Assembly: GCA_002811645.1 (NCBI GenBank)
Contig: PDIP01000266.1
Span: 1-22,330 of the forward strand
Length of the DNA: 22,330 nt
Source: Corallochytrium limacisporum
Taxonomy: Eukaryota; Opisthokonta
Direction: 5' to 3'
Positions 1 to 9,075 of this stretch are shown here, piece after piece (within the stretch, counting starts at the first letter, position 1; every line of letters starts with the position of its first letter). The position numbers and the translations under genes are program-made. The notes under the pieces are model-generated. The model worked only from the letters and a program-made list of their open reading frames with translations. It searched no databases and was not told where the DNA came from.

Positions 1-146
1 ATAATCATATAAATCACGATCCGGTATATATTTTCGAACGAAAATTTTGGTTGGATACGGAGTATACATTCAACTCAGAGGATAGTAATAAAAAAAGGGG
101 GAGGGATAGAGTCAGCAGGCTCCGAAACGAACAGAGGGGACACTCG

Positions 147-206
147 GAGAAGACACAGAGAGACAAGAAAGAGAGAGCGAGAGAGACAGACAGAGAGAGA
201 GAGAGC
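147..206. repeat. GA-rich microsatellite
   Basis: An imperfect (GA)n tract on the plus strand, interrupted by occasional C. It lies inside a longer purine-rich block covering roughly 70-240. No coding or RNA role is evident. Confidence 0.85.
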
Positions 207-350
207 GGCAAGCACAGCGGGCGGGAGAGCGAGTACGGTCAGTCAGCGAGCGCCGGGTTTGGGGTGTCTCTGCTGCCAGCTTCCCCCCCCCCCTTTTTTT
301 TTCTTTCTTTCTTGGCTGTGTCGTCGCGGAAGGAAAAAAGTACCCGCAGC

Positions 351-368
351 CACACACACACACACACA
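351..368. repeat. CA dinucleotide microsatellite
   Basis: A near-perfect (CA)9 run. It is a simple sequence repeat and probably length-variable between strains. Confidence 0.9.
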
Positions 369-923
369 ACGCCCAGCAGCCCAAAGGAATGTCCTTCGCC
401 GACGTATGAAATGGGACTGAAAGCGGTACTGAAAGTATGGAGAATTTTTTGGCTTGTTGCTTCCTCGTCGGACCGAAGGGGGGGGTAAGGGGGCCAGACG
501 TCTTCTCGCCTCGACGGGCACCGCCCCGGGGGGGGGGGTTCGGGAGTGAGCGTGACAGTGGCCTGACTCCTGACTCAATTGCAAAAAAGTAGAAACCGGG
601 GAAGCCCGCGCCAGCCTCCTAATCTTTTTTGTTTTTCGTACATTTTATATGGACCCCGGGAGAGCGTTGGACAAATGACCCGTCAGAAAAAAAAAGGGGA
701 AAAAATGGGGTTCAAAAAAAGAAACGGCGAGACCGCCCGATGGGACCACCGTAAAGAGAGCGCCGCCGAGCAAAGACGCAAAGCACCGCCCCCCCCCCCC
801 CGCGGCGGGGCGAGAGAGAGAGGGAGGCCCAGGGAACGGTCGGAAAATAAAAACGGCTGACGGTGACACACCGACCAACTTTTTTTTCCCTGTCAAATTT
901 TCTTTCCGGAAGGGAGCCCCCCC

Positions 924-946
924 CTCTCTCTCTCTCTCGCTCTCTT
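924..946. repeat. CT dinucleotide microsatellite
   Basis: A (CT)n tract with one CG interruption, directly after a run of C. It mirrors the GA-rich tract at 147-206 on the other strand. Confidence 0.85.
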
Positions 947-998
947 CGGGGCCGGGCGAGACTGGCCCAAATGGGCTATTTTTAGAACAGCCAATACA

Positions 999-1020
999 CC
1001 CCCCCCCCGGGGGGAGGGGG
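999..1020. repeat. Abutting C10 and G6 tracts
   Basis: A run of ten C is directly followed by six G, then A and more G. The junction is self-complementary and could fold into a C:G hairpin. It is one of several such C-to-G switches in the spacers of this window; a G5-C6-G10 version lies close by at 1126-1146. Confidence 0.85.
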
Positions 1021-1343
1021 GACATGAAATAGAAGGGAATCGCCTCCTTGGACCGTCCGTTCGACCCACTTCCTGCACCCCGGGGTTTTTTTTGGGAAAA
1101 GGGAGGGTTTCGGTACATAGCCACCGGGGGCCCCCCGGGGGGGGGGAGGCTGGGGCAAAAAGGGTTTCGGGCGAGTGTGCGAGTTGAATGTTTCACTGCA
1201 CGAGTGGACATGAATTGTAGGATCTATATCCTTTTAGGAGATTCGTTGATGTGCATGTGAAGTTGAGATGGATACATGTGTTGGGGATGGGGTAGATTCT
1301 ATTTCTTTAACGGAACAAACTTGGTATTGATCTACGGTTTCGT

Positions 1344-2624
1344 CTATGAGTCGTGCGCAAGAATCCATTCGACCGCCTGGTCAATGGAATTATTGGTCGC
1401 AGATAGGGCTCGCTGGGCAAGGGTACGGTCATATCCCATGGAGACCAGTGTTTCAACATGTTCTGGATTAGCTGGAGGTTCCTTTGGTGCGGATGCTGCT
1501 GCAGAGGGGGCGGATGTTGTCGAAGAGCTGGCGTCTTGAGCGGGTGACTTCGCGCTCTCATCGGGTGCCTTGCCTCTGAGTTGCTGCTTCGCGTGTTCAG
1601 GCAATTCGTGCTCAGCGAGGAAAGGAGTCTCGGTACCAGTAGCGCCAAAGCGAAGTACATTCTTCTCCAGATTGATGGAACAATGCAGGCCCCGTAGCAT
1701 ATCCAACCCGAGGATCATGTCGATGTTCTGGTCTTCCATGATACTTAGCGCGATGGTTTGAAAATCACCTTCCACCTGCATTTTGACCATGAAGATCTTA
1801 CCCAGAACCTTAGCACTGCCTACTCCGACGGCCATAGTAGCAAAGCGATCATCAAGCCAAGCGAGGATACCACAGCGCTCTGCAGTGGCCTTGCTCATGA
1901 TGCTCATCTGGGCACCGCTGTCAACAAACGCTTTGATTGGGTGGTCATTTACCTTGCAGTTAATGTACAACATGGTGATATGACCGAATTGCTCTGGAGT
2001 ATGCTCCATGGCATGTTCCAGTCGCTCCTGCACATTGCGCCGACGGGTTTCATCTTCAAGAAACTTTTGGGCTTCCACATCCATTGGATTTGCCTGGGCC
2101 CGGCGCATCATTTCAGCTTTCTTGCGCTCGTGCTCCATCCTTGCGTTTTCCCACTGGAGGATAATGCCCTTAAAGGCCTGAAAATCGCCTTTCTCAGCTG
2201 CTTCAACCATAGCAGGATTACCCTGGCGCATACGCTCACGCTCTGCAGGCACCGAGCGGATGGAATCGTACAGTTGTCTCAGTTGCTGGTCCCGGGGATC
2301 AACCTGAGGCCGGCTCTGTGCACCCAGGGATCCCCAATCGATGTTGAACGGCAGCGCACGATTAGATCTTTGTGCTCCTGCAGGAGGTTGTGCCTGCTGT
2401 GGTATTTTCTTCTGTAGAAGCAGCATGTCCTCATGTCCTACTCCTTCTGACTGCAAAGTTGCTGCGCCATTGTTAAGGATTTTGTTCTTGAAGCTAAGAA
2501 CCTGCTGATCAACCGGAATACCGCAGTCAGCCTCCAGGACCGCCTTTACCGACGCGATGTCCATTTCAGGCATGACATCGATACTGTAGAAGTCCCCATC
2601 AGGGGTTTGGAAATTTATCCGCAT
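1344..2624 (-). CDS. DDI1: Ddi1-family ubiquitin-dependent aspartyl protease / proteasome shuttle
   Basis: The 426-residue product has the complete Ddi1 layout. An N-terminal ubiquitin-like domain (about 1-75) is followed by a helical HDD-type region (about 110-205). Next is a retropepsin-like protease domain (about 210-330) with the catalytic motif FVDSGA, whose aspartate is residue 235, and the ILGLDMLR segment near 304-311. A low-complexity Ser/Ala/Pro linker (about 350-385) leads to a C-terminal UBA domain (about 386-425). In the family, Ddi1 binds ubiquitin chains and the proteasome, and cleaves highly ubiquitylated proteins as a dimer. All key elements visible here are intact, so an active protease is expected. 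The start MRINFQ matches the usual beginning of the UBL domain. A TAGATTA heptamer lies about 29 bp upstream of the start. The gene is divergent from the kinesin. Identity is very secure. Confidence 0.96.
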   Translation of the reverse strand: MRINFQTPDGDFYSIDVMPEMDIASVKAVLEADCGIPVDQQVLSFKNKILNNGAATLQSEGVGHEDMLLLQKKIPQQAQPPAGAQRSNRALPFNIDWGSLGAQSRPQVDPRDQQLRQLYDSIRSVPAERERMRQGNPAMVEAAEKGDFQAFKGIILQWENARMEHERKKAEMMRRAQANPMDVEAQKFLEDETRRRNVQERLEHAMEHTPEQFGHITMLYINCKVNDHPIKAFVDSGAQMSIMSKATAERCGILAWLDDRFATMAVGVGSAKVLGKIFMVKMQVEGDFQTIALSIMEDQNIDMILGLDMLRGLHCSINLEKNVLRFGATGTETPFLAEHELPEHAKQQLRGKAPDESAKSPAQDASSSTTSAPSAAASAPKEPPANPEHVETLVSMGYDRTLAQRALSATNNSIDQAVEWILAHDS

Positions 2625-4146
2625 CGTTCAAATATATTCTAACGCGATGGTCTAATCTACATTGATAGCGTTCTGGTTCCGTACCCGTCAGATCCATCTG
2701 CACATTTAAGTACCTGGGTCCAGCACAGACCCCAAAGTGTCACACCATCATCTGGCTTCGAGAACGAACTCATGCTGAGTCAATACACCCACCAACTCTC
2801 CATAACCGGGGATGCGCAACGGCTTTTCAGGCCACAACAGGGCAGAGGTGGTCGCGAGGTTGACGTCGCAGCGAGACCAACAGACCCGACTCCCCGCTTG
2901 GAGAAGGAACACACTACCCGAGAAACGCCGCGAAGGTTTCCTTCCGTGCGCCTTCTCTTTCCTTTCTCCTTTAATGCACAACACAAACCAACCGGCCGGC
3001 ACCAAGCGGGCAAGCTACGCAGATCAATAAAAAAAATGGGCCATGGAACATAAACTGAAAACCTAATTAAAATAATAGCGGGGCCTATTATTCTGCGGTG
3101 GAGCCAAGGCAATGGGGGGAGGGAGAGTTGGAAAGGGCAGCAGCTGCAGTAACTGCGAGGGTGTCTCCGCAGGGATGCAGGCTGCAACAGTCGGCGGGAA
3201 ATTTTCGAAAGTGCTTAGGAGGGGGTCTCAAACAGCACAGGTGGACTCCCACCCGCCCCCCTCCCCTCCCCCAAACCTCCTGGCTTGTTGCTCGGCCTTC
3301 TACGAAATATTCCCATGCAACGTCTATAGTGAAAAAGGGAAGGGGACCGGAGGGAGAGGTCTCGTTGTTCGGTGGTCGTTCTGTTGTGGCTTCCTTTCCC
3401 CAAGTCGCAGGCCTCCCTAGCTGCGTCGGTCGCTAGTGAATGTACCGCACTGGAAATAGGCGCGCGCGCGTCCGCAGGAAGTAAGTGGCGACACTTGCCG
3501 TAGGCAGCAGTTCTGTGTGGCCCGGTGACCGGAAATCTTGCAGTACATTTTCTATACTTAAAGAACCGAAGGTGAAATGTTCCAGGTCAGAGGAGAACAG
3601 GGGAACGGAGAGCGGTGTGATGCTTTGGGGAAGGCCCCGGGCCCACCGCTGACGGAGTCACCGCACACAGTTCAGGGTCTCAAACCTCGCATACAGAGCA
3701 GCGGAGGCCGTTCGGACTTCCAGGAGCCTGGAGCCGCTCTGTGGTCTCAAAAACAGTGTACAGTGATACTCAACGGGAAATACGGGACAACGGCGGCGAT
3801 GTGACATTTTGTCGCAAAGGGGAGGCCTCCTCCCGTGGCTGGTTGACCGAAGGTCTCGGAGTATGTCTTTTAAATTGTGGTACTGCTGTGCCCCGAACTG
3901 CGCACGTCCATTGAGGGAAACAATAACAGAATTCTATCCAGGACCAAGCAGTGAGAGGAGACAACTTTCTGGAGTAACGAGGCGTTTCAATGATTGTGCG
4001 GTGAAGGTATGAGAGACGTTGAATTACATCCACAGTGTTATCAGGAGATCAAGGCAAGGCGAAGAAGTACCCATAGGCGACAGAGTGTCGGAATAGCACA
4101 GCGGGGAAGACGCGTGCATAGGAAGGCACATTGTAGGGACAGAAAA
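2625..4146. other. Divergent intergenic region DDI1 / kinesin-8
   Basis: About 1.5 kb separates two divergently transcribed genes and should hold both promoters. Small frames here (for example 2780-3187 - and 3098-3436 +) show no recognisable protein. Visible signals are two GTACATT heptamers (3439-3445 on the minus strand and 3543-3549 on the plus strand), a GTATGTCTT string at 3861-3869, and an ACGCGT hexamer at 4110-4115, 32 bases before the kinesin start. ACGCGT matches the yeast MluI cell-cycle box, but a single hexamer is weak evidence. No tRNA-like or rRNA-like sequence is apparent. Confidence 0.7.
3434..3446 (-). promoter_or_regulatory. Candidate spacer motif GGTACATTCACTA (copy 1)
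   Basis: Read on the minus strand, this 13-mer is identical to the plus-strand sequence at 12811-12823 in another divergent spacer. It contains the core GGTACATT that recurs in the spacers of this window. A regulatory role is inference from recurrence and position only. Confidence 0.4.
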
Positions 4147-6927
4147 ATGGTGATTACATCGCACAAGACCGCCACCGCTGCCTTGAAGGCAAAGGTGGAC
4201 GCGCATCGTCAGGCGCGGACCATTGCCAGCAATGGCAGTGGAGATAGTCAAACACACGTAAACATGGTCGTTGCTGTGCGTGTGCGACCTGAGAACGACA
4301 AAGAGAAAGAGAGCCATAGGAACATTATTCGTACAGTTGACAAGAAGATCGTTGTATTCGATGCCAAGGGCGATACTGTAGAAGAAGAAGACGACGATTT
4401 GCCGAAGGCGATCAAGAACCGCTTCACCAGTGCCAAGGCACCCAAGGATATCCGCTACGCTTTTGACCGCGTGTTCGATGAAGAATCAACTCAGCAGGAA
4501 GTCTTCGAAGGAACCACGAAGCCCTTGATTGATAACGTTTTGAACGGCTACAACGCAACGGTGTTTGCCTATGGTGCTACTGGTGCGGGTAAGACCCACA
4601 CAATGTTAGGATACAATGACGATCCAGGTGTTATGGTACAGACAATGAAGGCTCTTTTCGAGCGCATTGAGGATGAAAAGGAAAATTGGGTGGTTGATGT
4701 GAAACTAACCTATCTTGAGGTTTATAATGAAACCTTACGGGATTTGCTAAATCCCGGAAAGCCTCTTAACCTGCGCGAAGCAGGCAAGGAATGCGTTGTT
4801 GCGGGTATCTCTCTCCACAGCCCAACAGATGCGGACGATGTCTTGCGTCTCTTGCACTATGGAAACAAAAACCGTACACAGCATCCTACAGACGCGAACG
4901 CTCAGAGCAGTCGCAGTCACGCAGTTGCCCAGATTTACTTGGAGCGGCGAGCGCGCACCGGTGATGTAAAGGCCAGCGTGACCTCTGCAAAGCTCAGTCT
5001 CATCGATTTGGCTGGTTCTGAACGAGGAACTGCGACCACCAACAAGGGTGCTCGTATGTTAGAAGGCGCTAATATCAATAAGTCACTCCTGGCACTAGGA
5101 AATTGCATCAATGCACTTGTCCGGGCCAGCCAGCGTGGTAAGCCAGCACATATTCCCTACCGTGACAGTAAGTTAACTCGATTGTTGAAAGACAGTCTTG
5201 GAGGCAACACCAGAACGGTCATGATTGCAAACATTAGTCCGTCTAGCCAGACATACGAAGATACACATAACACACTCAAGTATGCCAACCGGGCTAAGAA
5301 CATCAAGTTACAGAACAAGCAGAACACCCACACAGTCAAATTCCATATCTCCAAGTACACTACCATCATCGAGGATCTGCACAAGGAAGTGGAAGGACTC
5401 AAGCGTCAGCTTATAGAGAAAGATGCTGAAATCCATGCCCTGAAGGCCGCAGCCCAGGCTGCCCAGCAGACTGAAAAGCCACAGCAGCGGAAATCCACGG
5501 CCATGGATGTTGATGAAACTTCTACAAAGGTTGAAAGTGCCAGCCTATCCGCACCTGAATCTAGCCCGGCTGTGAAGACAAAGGGCCAGGACTTCCTTGC
5601 AGAAGCCAACAATTTCCTGGCTGACATTGACATCATCTTCGACGATCTGAAGGAGCGATACGACGAAAGCGCTCGTCTAAACCAGAACCTGTTTGCCATT
5701 GAAGCTGACATGCGTCAGCAGAAGCGGCAACGGGATCGTTTGGTCGAGATTCTGCGTACTAATAAGAGTATGAGCAAGAACATCAAGAGCTCTGTCGATG
5801 AACAATTCCTAGGCTGTGAAGAACGCATTGAAAACTTCACCAAAGATCGCGCAGAACTGCAGGCAGCAAAGGAACGTGTCGACGATATTATCAAGTCTAG
5901 CCAGTCTGAATTTGAAAGCATTCTTACCAGCGCAAAGAATGCCGGTGAGCCCATCTACGGCCTGGTCAAGCGCGACCTGGAGCGTCGGCAGAGCAAGTTG
6001 AAGCTCGAGGAGACCATGCGGGATGTGAAGGCCAGCGAGGACGGCCGTACCAAGCTGGAAAGCGAGGCACACAGTAACGAACGAATTGTCACAATCCTGT
6101 TGGATGTGATTGGCAAGCAGAAGCAGGCCATTCGGGACCTTGGTGGTGAGAAGAACTCATCTATTTCTAAACAATACCGAAAGGCGATGCGTGCGGTGAC
6201 TCAGGAATTTACAAGCGATCGCGTTACCTGGTGGGACGGACCAATGGCGGTTTCCACGCCACCCGAGGGCCAGCAAGAAATGAAGGACAAACGCATTAGT
6301 CTTGACAGTCAGCTTAGTCTCGAGGAAATGAATATCGATGACGAGGAGAACACAATGAACCTTATTCATAGTCTGGGACCGAAGTCTCAACTGAAGCGCC
6401 CGGTGAGCCCTTATTTTGAGTCTGCCAAGCAGAGCAGCCCGGGCAAGCTGATTGGTCTCAATGATAATGGTGAATCGGAAGCCTCCAGCGAAGGATCCAC
6501 AAGTGACTTGGTAGATAGCATGAACAACCCACCGCCCAAGCGACAGAAGAGCGGAGAAAGGCGACCTTCTTCAGCTAGGGCTGGAGCCATTACTTCTACT
6601 AAGCACCTCAAGCCCCACGGCTACCGGTCTAAGTCCGACGGTCACCGCACATCTACGAACAAAACTCCTCTCAAGGAGCTCGCTGGCAATGGAAACTATG
6701 GCTCTACTCCGAGACACCGCAGTTTGTCGGAGAGGAGCGTGCCCGGCTTCATGAAGCAGACACTGAGTGCGTCAAGCAAGCGACGAGCTGGAGGTTCTGG
6801 ATCGCCCGGTTCCAAAGAAAACACACTCCACAACAGCAGTGTCACACCGTCTCGGAGGGTAGTTACTCCAGGTGTGAAGCAACGCAATGGTGCTATCACT
6901 GGGGTTCGTCGGAGTATTGGCGTGTAG
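4147..6927 (+). CDS. KIP3: Kinesin-8 (Kip3/KIF18-type) motor protein
   Basis: The 926-residue protein starts with a short basic leader, then a kinesin motor domain (about 38-390). Its nucleotide-binding motifs are all intact: P-loop GATGAGKT at 143-150, switch I NAQSSRSHA at 251-259 and switch II DLAGSE at 287-292. The neck is followed by predicted coiled coil near 400-440 and again about 530-700, then a long basic Ser/Pro-rich tail. The stretch YNATVFAYGATGAGKTHTM and the early motor region match kinesin-8. This family walks to microtubule plus ends and promotes their depolymerisation, setting spindle length and chromosome or nuclear position. I chose the ATG at 4147 because its context (AAAAATGG) is strong and the family leader begins near there. 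The frame stays open back to 3994, but those 51 extra codons look non-homologous. It is intronless and convergent with the NDPK gene. Confidence 0.93.
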   Translation: MVITSHKTATAALKAKVDAHRQARTIASNGSGDSQTHVNMVVAVRVRPENDKEKESHRNIIRTVDKKIVVFDAKGDTVEEEDDDLPKAIKNRFTSAKAPKDIRYAFDRVFDEESTQQEVFEGTTKPLIDNVLNGYNATVFAYGATGAGKTHTMLGYNDDPGVMVQTMKALFERIEDEKENWVVDVKLTYLEVYNETLRDLLNPGKPLNLREAGKECVVAGISLHSPTDADDVLRLLHYGNKNRTQHPTDANAQSSRSHAVAQIYLERRARTGDVKASVTSAKLSLIDLAGSERGTATTNKGARMLEGANINKSLLALGNCINALVRASQRGKPAHIPYRDSKLTRLLKDSLGGNTRTVMIANISPSSQTYEDTHNTLKYANRAKNIKLQNKQNTHTVKFHISKYTTIIEDLHKEVEGLKRQLIEKDAEIHALKAAAQAAQQTEKPQQRKSTAMDVDETSTKVESASLSAPESSPAVKTKGQDFLAEANNFLADIDIIFDDLKERYDESARLNQNLFAIEADMRQQKRQRDRLVEILRTNKSMSKNIKSSVDEQFLGCEERIENFTKDRAELQAAKERVDDIIKSSQSEFESILTSAKNAGEPIYGLVKRDLERRQSKLKLEETMRDVKASEDGRTKLESEAHSNERIVTILLDVIGKQKQAIRDLGGEKNSSISKQYRKAMRAVTQEFTSDRVTWWDGPMAVSTPPEGQQEMKDKRISLDSQLSLEEMNIDDEENTMNLIHSLGPKSQLKRPVSPYFESAKQSSPGKLIGLNDNGESEASSEGSTSDLVDSMNNPPPKRQKSGERRPSSARAGAITSTKHLKPHGYRSKSDGHRTSTNKTPLKELAGNGNYGSTPRHRSLSERSVPGFMKQTLSASSKRRAGGSGSPGSKENTLHNSSVTPSRRVVTPGVKQRNGAITGVRRSIGV

Positions 6928-7142
6928 AGAGGCAGGACATACCTCATTTCCCTTCCCCTTGAACAGAACTGAAGACCCTGTCTTCTTTACTATAATTAAA
7001 TCACTCATACATCAATCTAACGCATCAACAATAAGACAACGCCATGCATGTCAGCAGCCGCTTGCAGGCTGTTCTACTTTTGTTTCTTCTGCTATTTATC
7101 AGGAACGTTCCCTAATCCGAGGGAGGTGTTCTGTTGTCGCAT
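6928..7142. other. Convergent 3' spacer kinesin-8 / NDPK
   Basis: A 215-bp spacer between two convergent genes. It holds both 3' UTRs, is A/T-richer than the coding flanks (for example TATAATTAAATC near 6991) and shows no other gene. Confidence 0.7.
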
Positions 7143-7817
7143 TTAGTTATCCTCAATCACCCATTTCTTGTCAACCCGCTCCCAGTCGACCAGCTCACTC
7201 TTGTTGAACCACAGACCAATCTCCTTGTTGGCAGACTCAACGGAATCGGAACCGTGGCATACATTGCGTCCGACAACCAGGCACAGATCGCCACGAATGG
7301 TACCAGGCAAGGAATCCTGTGGGTTGGTGGCACCCAGCATAACACGGCCAGTCCTCACGGCATCGGGACCCTCCCAAACCATGCAACAAACAGGGCCAGA
7401 GTTCATATACTTGATCAAACCTGGGAAGAAGGGCTTCTTGGCAAGGTCAGCGTAGTGGTTACGGAGCAAATCGAGGTCAGCATGCTTCACCTTCATTGCG
7501 ACGAGCTTGTAACCCTTCTTCTCAAAACGGCCGATAATCTCACCAATCAAACCACGATGGACACCGTCGGGCTTGATCATGATGAAGGTGCGCTCAGTTG
7601 GAGAGCCCTTGGCCAGAGAAGCGGGCTGGTACTGAGAGCGAGCAGCGAAGTAGGCACCGGCGGCAGCGATCATGCCGAATCCCATGAGGCCAGCGCGCAT
7701 CATGTTGGAGCTGGAAGACTCAGCAGAGCTGGCAGAAGTGGAAGCCCAGCGGCGAGCCATGGGAGTGGCAGCGCGGGAGGCCTGGCGCAGGCCGGTCATG
7801 GAAGCGACACGCAGCAT
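7143..7817 (-). CDS. NDK1: Mitochondrially targeted, membrane-anchored nucleoside diphosphate kinase
   Basis: The 224-residue product has a normal NDPK catalytic core from about 75 to 224. It includes the start-of-domain motif [12 protein letters not shown] and the active-site sequence [13 protein letters not shown], whose phosphorylated histidine is residue 188. NDPK transfers the gamma-phosphate of ATP to other NDPs through this phosphohistidine. Cytosolic NDPKs are about 150 residues; here roughly 74 residues are added at the N terminus. The first 27 are rich in Arg, Ser and Ala with no acidic residues, like a mitochondrial presequence. Residues 40-60 form a hydrophobic Gly/Ala-rich segment that could span a membrane. 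The arrangement recalls intermembrane-space NDPKs such as plant NDPK3 or animal NME4. Localisation is inferred; enzyme identity is secure. The upstream region shares sequence blocks with the proteasome alpha-7 gene. Confidence 0.95.
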   Translation of the reverse strand: MLRVASMTGLRQASRAATPMARRWASTSASSAESSSSNMMRAGLMGFGMIAAAGAYFAARSQYQPASLAKGSPTERTFIMIKPDGVHRGLIGEIIGRFEKKGYKLVAMKVKHADLDLLRNHYADLAKKPFFPGLIKYMNSGPVCCMVWEGPDAVRTGRVMLGATNPQDSLPGTIRGDLCLVVGRNVCHGSDSVESANKEIGLWFNKSELVDWERVDKKWVIEDN

Positions 7818-8720
7818 GTTCGTAAGATAAACAAAACGAGTAATCTATCTATACCGTCCGTACGGTTACAGGGCGTGGCTATCACCATCAGAAGATATAC
7901 AGATGGACGGCTTTTCTAGCACAAAGAGCCATTGACGGAGACAGTGACATCACTTCCCATGGAATGCATTACGGTGGCGTTTACCCCTGTCGATCCATGC
8001 AGATCCCACTAACGGGGCCGTAAAACCAACTGCAACACACTCAGCAGCAGATACACGGCACCCTGCACACCGATCTGTCCCTTGCCTTCCACACTCCTCC
8101 TCCCCATCCTGATCGGGATGATTCCCCCCGTGTGTACTCCACCTCCGGGGCTCTACCACTCCCAATAACAAACAACTCCCGGAGAAGCGGGGGAACCGTA
8201 TTCATTATGTACCGTTAACCACTCGCCTCCCGTCCTTACACACGCCGAGTTTGAAGGGGACCCTTTCGTACTTTGCCTTCCAATCGCTCTTGCGCTCCCT
8301 AAGGGACCGTGGCCCCCAAATAGGGGCCTATTTATTCCCCCTTCCGTGGGCCCTCCCGGGAGGGGGGGAGGGGGGTGGGGAGTATTGAGACACCGGGTCG
8401 GTGGAAGGCAGTCATGTGGCCAATGGAGGACCCAGTTTCCCTTGGCACACGAATTTGCGGGCCTTGCTGTGTGAGCAAAGTATCAATTAGTACGGAGATG
8501 AATGAGTGTCAGTAGAGAGTGGACTGTAACCTATTTCGAAGACGGTTATGACTGTGTGCAGAACTGAGGTACTTCATATCGTTGTTAATTGCGCAAATTT
8601 TGTGTACAGACCAATTTTAGCCACAACACGACGGGAAATATACATTAGGATCGAGCCAGCCTGTCGGAGCTGAAGTAGGTAGAATTCGGACTATCGAATA
8701 AAATTGGAACGAGATAGAAC
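7818..8720. other. Divergent intergenic region NDPK / bL36m
   Basis: About 0.9 kb between divergent starts, presumably two promoters. It contains the shared upstream blocks at 7841-7856 and 7884-7900, a GGTACAT on the minus strand at 8207-8213, an inverted repeat AAATAGG / CCTATTT at 8318-8333, and a G-rich run at 8358-8380. No additional gene is supported. Confidence 0.7.
7841..7900 (-). promoter_or_regulatory. Upstream element shared with proteasome alpha-7 gene (NDPK copy)
   Basis: Two blocks here recur in the same order upstream of the alpha-7 gene. On the plus strand, TAATCTATCTATACCG (7841-7856) matches 15937-15952 with one difference. ACCATCAGAAGATATAC (7884-7900) matches 15990-16006 with one difference. 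A smaller ACGGTTA lies between them in both (7862-7868 here). The near block begins 24 bp from the NDPK start codon. An 8-bp palindrome CCGTACGG (7858-7865) sits between the blocks in this copy only. This could be a promoter or 5' UTR element; in gene orientation the far block begins with GTATAT, so a short 5' UTR intron is an alternative. Confidence 0.5.
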
Positions 8721-8861
8721 ATGTTTGCCACAAGGCCCCTTATGTATAAGGTCCGGGCGTCCATTAAGCCCATGTGCGAGCACTGTAAGGTGATCAAAAA
8801 AGACAAGGTGGTACGGATTGTGTGCCCCAAGAATCCAAAGCACAAGCAGCGCCAGGGATAG
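8721..8861 (+). CDS. MRPL36: Mitochondrial large-subunit ribosomal protein bL36m
   Basis: A 46-codon frame that is easily missed because of its length. After the leader MFATRPL, the protein reads [17 protein letters not shown] and ends [10 protein letters not shown], a nearly complete bL36 consensus. The zinc ligands are C-x2-C (CEHC) followed by a downstream Cys and His (VCPKNPKH). bL36 is the smallest protein of the large subunit and binds 23S-type rRNA near the GTPase centre. An in-frame TAG lies two codons upstream (8715-8717), so this ATG, with A at -3, is the first possible start unless an upstream exon is spliced on. The seven-residue leader is short for a mitochondrial presequence. 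The bacterial-like sequence could in principle suggest an organellar or bacterial origin, but the flanking genes are nuclear. Family identity is very secure. Confidence 0.93.
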   Translation: MFATRPLMYKVRASIKPMCEHCKVIKKDKVVRIVCPKNPKHKQRQG

Positions 8862-9075
8862 CATCATTTGTCCCAGAAAATTGAAAATTTTTTCGCTGAC
8901 ATAAGTAAAGAACAGGGTCCACCACTCTCAATTGAAATGGATTTACCATGCATACTTCGCATCTCACATTTTACTCACATACACATAGACTATACCATCA
9001 GTATCGCTTACTTTCTGTATTATAGAACAAGTTCCACTCAAGTTTGGCATTTTGAGTACAGCGATGCATTATGTA
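8862..9075. other. Convergent 3' spacer bL36m / SLP2
   Basis: A 214-bp A/T-rich spacer between convergent genes, presumably both 3' UTRs. Nothing else is recognisable. Confidence 0.65.

Larger units (their letters stand above)
1..1343. other. Low-complexity intergenic flank 3' of DDI1
   Basis: I see no convincing gene in this stretch. The first 250 bases are extremely purine-rich on the plus strand. The rest is dominated by microsatellites and homopolymers: GA-rich 147-206, CA 351-368, CT 924-946, a C11 run at 283-293 followed by T9, and several C-tracts next to G-tracts near 525-538, 789-808, 999-1020 and 1126-1146. Open frames across it (for example 51-488 + and 645-1211 -) translate into biased Arg/Ser/Pro/Gly-rich strings and look like composition artefacts. 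The right end, 1200-1343, is presumably the 3' UTR and downstream region of the minus-strand DDI1 gene. Confidence 0.75.

Noticed and set aside
51-488. 145-codon frame at the left edge
   Set aside because: Its translation follows GA, CA and homopolymer tracts (Arg/Glu/Ser/Thr-rich) and is best explained by low-complexity DNA.
1758-2417. 219-codon plus-strand frame antisense to DDI1
   Set aside because: A shadow of a clear DDI1 coding region; the translation is unlike any protein I know.
3994-4146. 51-codon N-terminal extension of the kinesin
   Set aside because: The frame is open but the residues do not resemble kinesin-8 leaders, and the ATG at 4147 has a better context.
7134-7919. 261-codon plus-strand frame antisense to the NDPK gene
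   Set aside because: A shadow of the NDPK coding sequence with no family match; it runs across the real gene and its start codon.
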